A program made the position numbers and the translations under genes. Below, in pieces: positions 59,268 through 64,000 of a DNA stretch of 64,000 bases. The DNA is taken from contig CM076652.1 in NCBI GenBank assembly GCA_038496675.1, forward strand, positions 10,953,212-11,017,211, read 5' to 3'. This DNA is from Rachycentron canadum (lineage: Eukaryota; Chordata; Actinopteri; Carangiformes; Rachycentridae). The notes below the pieces were generated by a model. The model was given only the letters and a program-made list of their open reading frames with translations, made no database searches and was not told the DNA's origin. The first letter of the stretch is position 1, and each line of letters opens with the position of its first letter.

Positions 59268-59286
59268 TTTATTTTTTATTTATTTT
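59268..59286 (-). terminator. Candidate polyadenylation signals just upstream of pdhx
   Basis: Overlapping minus-strand AATAAA hexamers lie about 150 bases before the pdhx start codon. They would suit the end of an upstream minus-strand gene, though AT-rich chance is possible. Confidence 0.3.
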
Positions 59287-59336
59287 TTTGCACAGAAAAT
59301 GTATTATTAGTTGTGTAGATATAAACGTTTAGGCTA

Positions 59337-59461
59337 AAAAAGAAGTAACTCTTTTGGGTCCTTCACGTCTACGCCGCTTTTCTTTTGCCTTTCAAATGCT
59401 CGAAAACCCAATGCCCAATGACATATTGCCCCCTGCTGGTACAACACCGCAGTTCCCTGTA
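59337..59461 (-). CDS. Possible terminal exon of an unidentified upstream minus-strand gene
   Basis: A good acceptor (ACTTTCTACAG at 59472-59462) precedes a 40-codon open frame, GTAVLYQQGAICHW through DPKELLLF, ending in TAG at 59337, with AATAAA soon after. The other two frames are also open for 20 or more codons, so the frame is uncertain. No homology recognised. Confidence 0.2.
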
Positions 59462-61024
59462 GAAAGTGGTAATGAATCCAAAATTTAGAGATTAAAATTA
59501 ATTTCTGAACATTGTGTGTGGTAAATGGGCTAATGCTCACTTGGATTAAAAATACAAAGAGTTAAGTTTGCACTCAAACAACTTCTAATTTAAAAAAAGT
59601 AACCCAACTTTTACCACTGTGATACAAGTGCTGGGTTTTGACTAAGAGCTGGCTGGCATGGCCTGACCCCAGGTGGGCTACGCTCCCAGCCAGACGGGGG
59701 TTGCTAGCTGGCTTGCTTAATGTGATAAATATCTGGGTTAGTGTTATTTATCGTGATACTTTCTGTAGACTTTAAAGGTCGAAGATTGTTTGAGCGAGGC
59801 AGTTCAATAATTTAATGGAAAATTGATAACAAGAGGAAGAAGGCAACAAAGAAGAAGAAATCAAAACACAGACACTCCTGGAACAGTTTTTTTTTTTTTT
59901 TTTAAACTCCTCTGTCAGGTGCTAGAGGACTATCAAAGTACAATGCAAACCAGACTCAAGGGGACTGTTTCTGTCCTTCTACCAAAAGCCAAGCACACTT
60001 TACTCTGCTAAGTATTATATCTAAATGCAAACTAATAGCATTATATGGAAACTAAGTACTAAAGGACCAAAAAACAAATAAGGTACAAACCCCGACACAA
60101 TCCCCACCTCTGTTTCTCTCACCTTCATTTAAATAGTGAATTTTAACATTGTGTCCTCTGTGTGACGTATGTTGACGTAAAAAAAGAAAAAGAATAATGA
60201 CAAAAGCTGTACAGCTTTTATTCTTATTCTTTTTCTTTTTAAGACTTCACTCACAATGGACGAGTGGAGCCAAGCTATTACATACATAAAAGACGAAAGA
60301 AGAAAATGAAATTTAAATGAGCTGGCTAGCATGGAGGTCCCCCGCGACTCCTCTACAGGGCCATGCGCCCAACCAAATAAGGAACTTTCTTGGTGTTGTC
60401 TGTTTCAACTCGTGCACAAAATGAGTGCAACTAAAGTCATCACTCAGTGTCCTCGGAGTAAACGCATCTGGCTCTGAAATCTAAGATGGAGCATTGCCCT
60501 GCATGCATGTGTTTGCTGCAAATCAGCCTTTGAAAAACAACATGGAAGAGACAGTTAAAGCTCAAGGGCCCTCATCACCACCACACATGTGGAACAACCA
60601 CGTAATTCCAGTCTGAAGTGGGAAAGTGTGACAGTCATGACCTACAGGAGAGTGTTTTTACACCTGCTTGGCTGCTGTGTGATGGAGCAGACACATTTTT
60701 AATGGTACAGTATAAGACTGCTCCCCCTGTAAGTTAGACCCACTTGTTATAAAACAGAGTCTAAGCTCATCTGAACCATTTATAAGATGGAGGTTATAAA
60801 ATCTGCTACACTGTGTTCAAAGCTCAATAAGTGCATTAATAACTTCTGTAAAGCAGCTGATTAAATATAAGTTTCCTGCTTTATGATGGAAAAACTAGTA
60901 TTGAAGCACAATTCATTTAATTTCAACAAATACATAGGAGGTCCAATACTGCCCTCATCTGAAGCTCAATGGTACTACAACTGCACAACGTCATTGTCAA
61001 CAGAATGGCCGAGCCTTACACTGT

Positions 61025-61130
61025 GAAACTGAGCCAATCCCAGTTGACAATGGGCAAGGGCGGGGTACACCCAGGACATCTTGCCAGTTCATTGCAGGCT
61101 AGAGACATACTCACATCTATGGGCAACTCA
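61025..61130. repeat. Dispersed fish repeat fragment (GGGCGGGGTACACCC type)
   Basis: Contains GAGCCAATCCCAGTTGACA, GGGCAAGGGCGGGGTACACC and GCCAGTTCATTGCAGGCT, the recognisable internal part of a repeat found widely in teleost genomes. Confidence 0.6.
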
Positions 61131-61348
61131 AAGAAAAAAAAAAAAAAGTATTATTGATTGACTCTGAGGGACTTTTGCGTCAGTGGGCTTCAGTGCTGAA
61201 TTCTATCTGAAAACAAAGTAAAATTATCTATATATATAATTGTATTATGCATCTGTACTGCAAAGCACTTGATGCCTTTGATTTGTACTGTATTGTACAA
61301 CATGAGAGCAGGGCCTGCACTATTGACTTAGTCCCCCAATTTAGTCGG

Positions 61349-61405
61349 CTCAAATTAGGGTGAAAATGATTTTGAACTTGAAATGTAATGTTTACAAATA
61401 ATTCC
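61349..61405. repeat. Inverted 57-base element (putative docking site)
   Basis: Plus-strand CTCAAATTAGGGT then AAAATGATTTTGAACTTG. It is the reverse complement of 61976-62010 over 34 of 35 bases, with weaker similarity for about 20 more bases. The same element lies at 63241-63275 with two indels and one more substitution. In a minus-strand transcript it could pair with either copy. Confidence 0.8.
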
Positions 61406-61956
61406 AAAATTCGTGGTTTGTAAAGGAAACTTTGTAATCTTGTAAAATAAATCTGTATGAGAAATTTAATTTTTTGCATGTGAAAAAATCTGGTTGTGTC
61501 GACAACATTTGTATAAAGAGAAAAGACAAATTAAAGCTGAACAAATAATCAGTGGAGAGGGTTAAATAACGACATAGTGAAAGAAATGCTTCTGCAGATG
61601 TCTGCATACAAATACAGAGCTGAAAACTGTAAGTCAGCACACAATACTCAGTGTGTGACACTAACTAGGATGGATTTTGTCCCCTGTAACTTCAGTGTCA
61701 CACACTGTGTAGGAACTAGTTTTACACAGTTTTTCGCTCTGCATCAGTACACATACAGTCATAAAATAATTTTTTCTTTTGGTGTGTTTAACCTTAACGC
61801 TGATCAGTTTATTTTTTTGTTGTTTTGCATCATAGTCTTTTAACAAATACAAATGTCCTGCATATAAGCACATTTTTCCACATGCAGAAACTTGATTTTC
61901 TCCTGCAGATGTATTTTACAGGTTTACAAAGGTTGATTTACAACCACAGACAATGG

Positions 61957-62560
61957 AATCATTTGTCAACATCACTTTCAAGTTCAAAATCATTTTGACC
62001 CTAATTTGAGTCCATACAGGTAGGAGACAGTCATGCATTACTTACCATTTCTTGCTGGTTGCGGAGGACTGTAAGCTGTGGTACTCACTTGAGGTGGATC
62101 TTGGTATCCCTGTGTAAAGAGATGGAAATTGTATTAAATAAAATGCCTTTTCACTGCAATGGACATTTCAGAAGCTTTTTCTGCTTAATATAATTTTTTT
62201 ATACCTTAACATAAGTTTTAATTAATCCTCCATCTCAACACGTACAAAGTGAGAAAATTAATTATGAATTTATTAGTTCAAGCACAACCTGCAAGGTGCT
62301 ATTCACGCCACATCTCAGCATCAAATAGGCTGTTAAACATTATATTGAACAGTTTTAGTATTTTACAGTTTGTAGAGCTTTGGTCAGTAAAGTCATGAAC
62401 CTTATCACTAAGTAGCTCCTCATTACTTCGTTATTGTTGCCCAATGAGTTCCCCTCGCAACAAATCAGAGTCCCCAAACAAGTATTTTATTAACAACAAT
62501 AAAGCCACATATACAATATATTAATATCACACACTTGTTATTTTCTGATTCATTAGTGAG
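61957..62560. repeat. Duplicated block, copy A (contains 64-nt exon-like sequence)
   Basis: Homologous to 63222-63830 at an offset of about 1267 bases around the exon. Shared words include ACTTACCATTTCTTGCTG, AATTGTATTAAATAAAATG and AACAAATCAGAG. Divergence outside the exon and the pairing element is substantial. Confidence 0.75.
62046..62109 (-). CDS. Exon-like sequence A (64 nt), unidentified gene
   Basis: Minus strand: acceptor CTCTTTACACAG, 64 bases, donor ATG|GTAAGT. The open frame with best conservation against copy B reads GYQDPPQVSTTAYSPPQPAR then N. Length mod 3 is 1. No protein family recognised. It could belong to an upstream minus-strand gene. If entered in phase 0 it exits in phase 1, which is also the entry phase of pdhx exon 2, but no link to pdhx is shown. 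Confidence 0.4.
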
Positions 62561-63221
62561 TGTAATAAAGAGAATCATTTAACTCATGTTAAAAATGTGG
62601 CTATACATTTGCATGGAAGGGTAATTACAGAAAATACTAAATCAACTACTTTTATGAAAAACAGAAACTGCATATTCACACTCCACATAATAGCTTAAAT
62701 GAATGCCACTTCATATATAAATATATATTATATTGGCCTTATAATGATATTTGTTTTGGATAAGTCGAGGTAACTTTCATTGTGATAAGCATAATGACAT
62801 CAGTGTAAGGCCAGGAAATTGTCACTCTACAAGGGTATTCATTTCCAAACTATAATTTATACAGTCAGATATTGGTGCAAATATGCAATTTCTCTCAATT
62901 GCCTTTCCACACAGGGGATCCATAGTTAAATGTTTAAAATTAGTTATAATGATAATCTGTTAATTACACTTACTAATGCATCAGAAAACAACATGGATGT
63001 GATTATGTATATGTGGCCAGATTAAACCCTGTCTGTCTGATTTATTGTGAAGGAACTTATTGTTACATAATTTTGAAGCAATGAGGAACTATGTATTACA
63101 TTACAGCCTAATATGTAGAATAACATTCCACTGTAACATATTGTGGATCCAAGTGTTTTATTCCTCATTACACTGTGATCTAGAAAATAGTGACTAATAG
63201 TATAATTAATTATATTAATAT

Positions 63222-63830
63222 AATTATTTGTGAACATCACTTTACAAGTTCAAAACCATTTTGACCCTATTTGAGCCCATACAGTTACCAGCTGCAGTCA
63301 CACATAACTTACCATTTCTTGCTGTCTGTAGAAAACCATAAGGTGTGGTCCTGGTTTGGGATGGGTCCTCGCATCCCTAGGAAAACACATAGTAATTGTA
63401 TTAAATAAAATGACTGAGAAAACAAACAGCTCTTCTTTTGACTATTAAGCATTCTAAGGTCCTAAGAACATAAGAGATTTATCAATCATCCATTTAAATG
63501 CCATTTAAGTGAGTACAAAAAGCATGAAAATTCAAGCACTACCAGCAAAAGGGACATTCAACAGTAGCTACAGCTACCAAAAATTATTGTATTCACACCA
63601 CATTTCCCAGCATAAAACAGACTGTCACGTTGCGCTGCTTTGGTTTAAAATAAAACAAATCTTTTGCTTGTAGACCTTTGGTCAGTTAAGTGATAAACCA
63701 AACCAAATCAGGTTGTTACTGGGTGGTTCCTCATTATACCACAATCAGTTCCCTCCCAACAAATCAGAGCCATAAAGTTTTACAAAACAAGTGCATTAAT
63801 CATAAAATTCAAACCACATCAATAATCACA
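63222..63830. repeat. Duplicated block, copy B
   Basis: Partner of 61957-62560. The similarity covers the downstream pairing element, the exon-like sequence with both splice sites, and part of the upstream intron. It ends before the window edge. Confidence 0.75.
63313..63376 (-). CDS. Exon-like sequence B (64 nt), duplicate of A
   Basis: Acceptor GTGTTTTCCTAG, 64 bases, donor ATG|GTAAGT. Frame 0 reads GCEDPSQTRTTPYGFLQTAR then N, identical to A at 10 of 21 positions (G, D, P, Q, T, T, Y, A, R, N). Equal length and preserved splice sites despite divergence suggest a real alternative exon. Confidence 0.4.
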
Positions 63831-64000
63831 TCCAGGTTATTGTCAAAAATATAAATAAAGGCAATAAACATAATATCATTGTATCTCTTCTAAAAAGTTA
63901 ACCATGGATCTGTGTAGACATGTGATGACATTAATAATGATTGATTAAAACTCTTGATTGGAAATCCATCTCTGATTTATCTAATCATGAAATGGGGAAC

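Larger units (their letters stand above)
59118..64000. other. Region upstream of pdhx, host gene unidentified
   Basis: Contains the pdhx promoter, a GC-rich block at 59648-59720, fish repeats, and the duplicated exon-like pair. No named gene could be recognised. APIP, the human neighbour, was looked for and not found. Confidence 0.4.

Noticed and set aside
62046..63376. Exons A and B as alternative first or second exons of pdhx
   Set aside because: The exit phase fits pdhx exon 2, but both lie upstream of exon 1, begin with acceptors and have no start codon in the conserved frame. Kept as an unidentified gene instead.

Overview
This is vertebrate nuclear DNA, almost certainly from a teleost fish and probably a percomorph (inferred). 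It has multi-exon genes with GT-AG introns, many microsatellites, interspersed repeats of types common in fish, and a 398-base assembly gap. Three genes could be rebuilt exon by exon, and in each the coding lengths close exactly in frame. Their order and orientation match the SLC1A2-CD44-PDHX block of human 11p13.

Layout. (1) 1750-12176, plus strand: slc1a2, the glial glutamate transporter EAAT2/GLT-1, 11 coding exons, 574 aa, followed by a 3' UTR of about 4.4 kb. The gene can encode two C-termini: the spliced GLT-1a end, and a read-through GLT-1b end finishing in DIETCI. (2) 16.6-19.7 kb: convergent 3' ends, with a TA-repeat assembly gap. (3) 19706-29494, minus strand: cd44, 8 coding exons, 397 aa, with signal peptide, Link domain, one long stem exon, transmembrane segment and cytoplasmic tail. 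(4) 29.5-37.6 kb: intergenic DNA, no gene recognised, with one old interspersed repeat. (5) 37635-59117, minus strand: pdhx, the E3-binding protein of the pyruvate dehydrogenase complex, 11 coding exons, 489 aa. (6) 59.1-64 kb: upstream of pdhx. Here two same-length (64 nt) exon-like sequences lie in duplicated blocks on the minus strand. Each is followed by a copy of an element that is complementary to a single inverted copy near 61.35-61.41 kb. The host gene was not identified.

The three known genes do not form a pathway. They are a conserved neighbourhood: neurotransmitter clearance, cell-matrix adhesion and mitochondrial pyruvate oxidation. The most unusual signal is the exon pair at 62-63.4 kb. 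It has the architecture expected of mutually exclusive splicing controlled by competing RNA base pairing, although an inverted-repeat transposon could also explain the repeats. Other notable points are the CD44 Link domain, which lacks the mammalian C-terminal extension and two aromatic hyaluronan-contact residues, and several near-perfect hairpins in pdhx introns.
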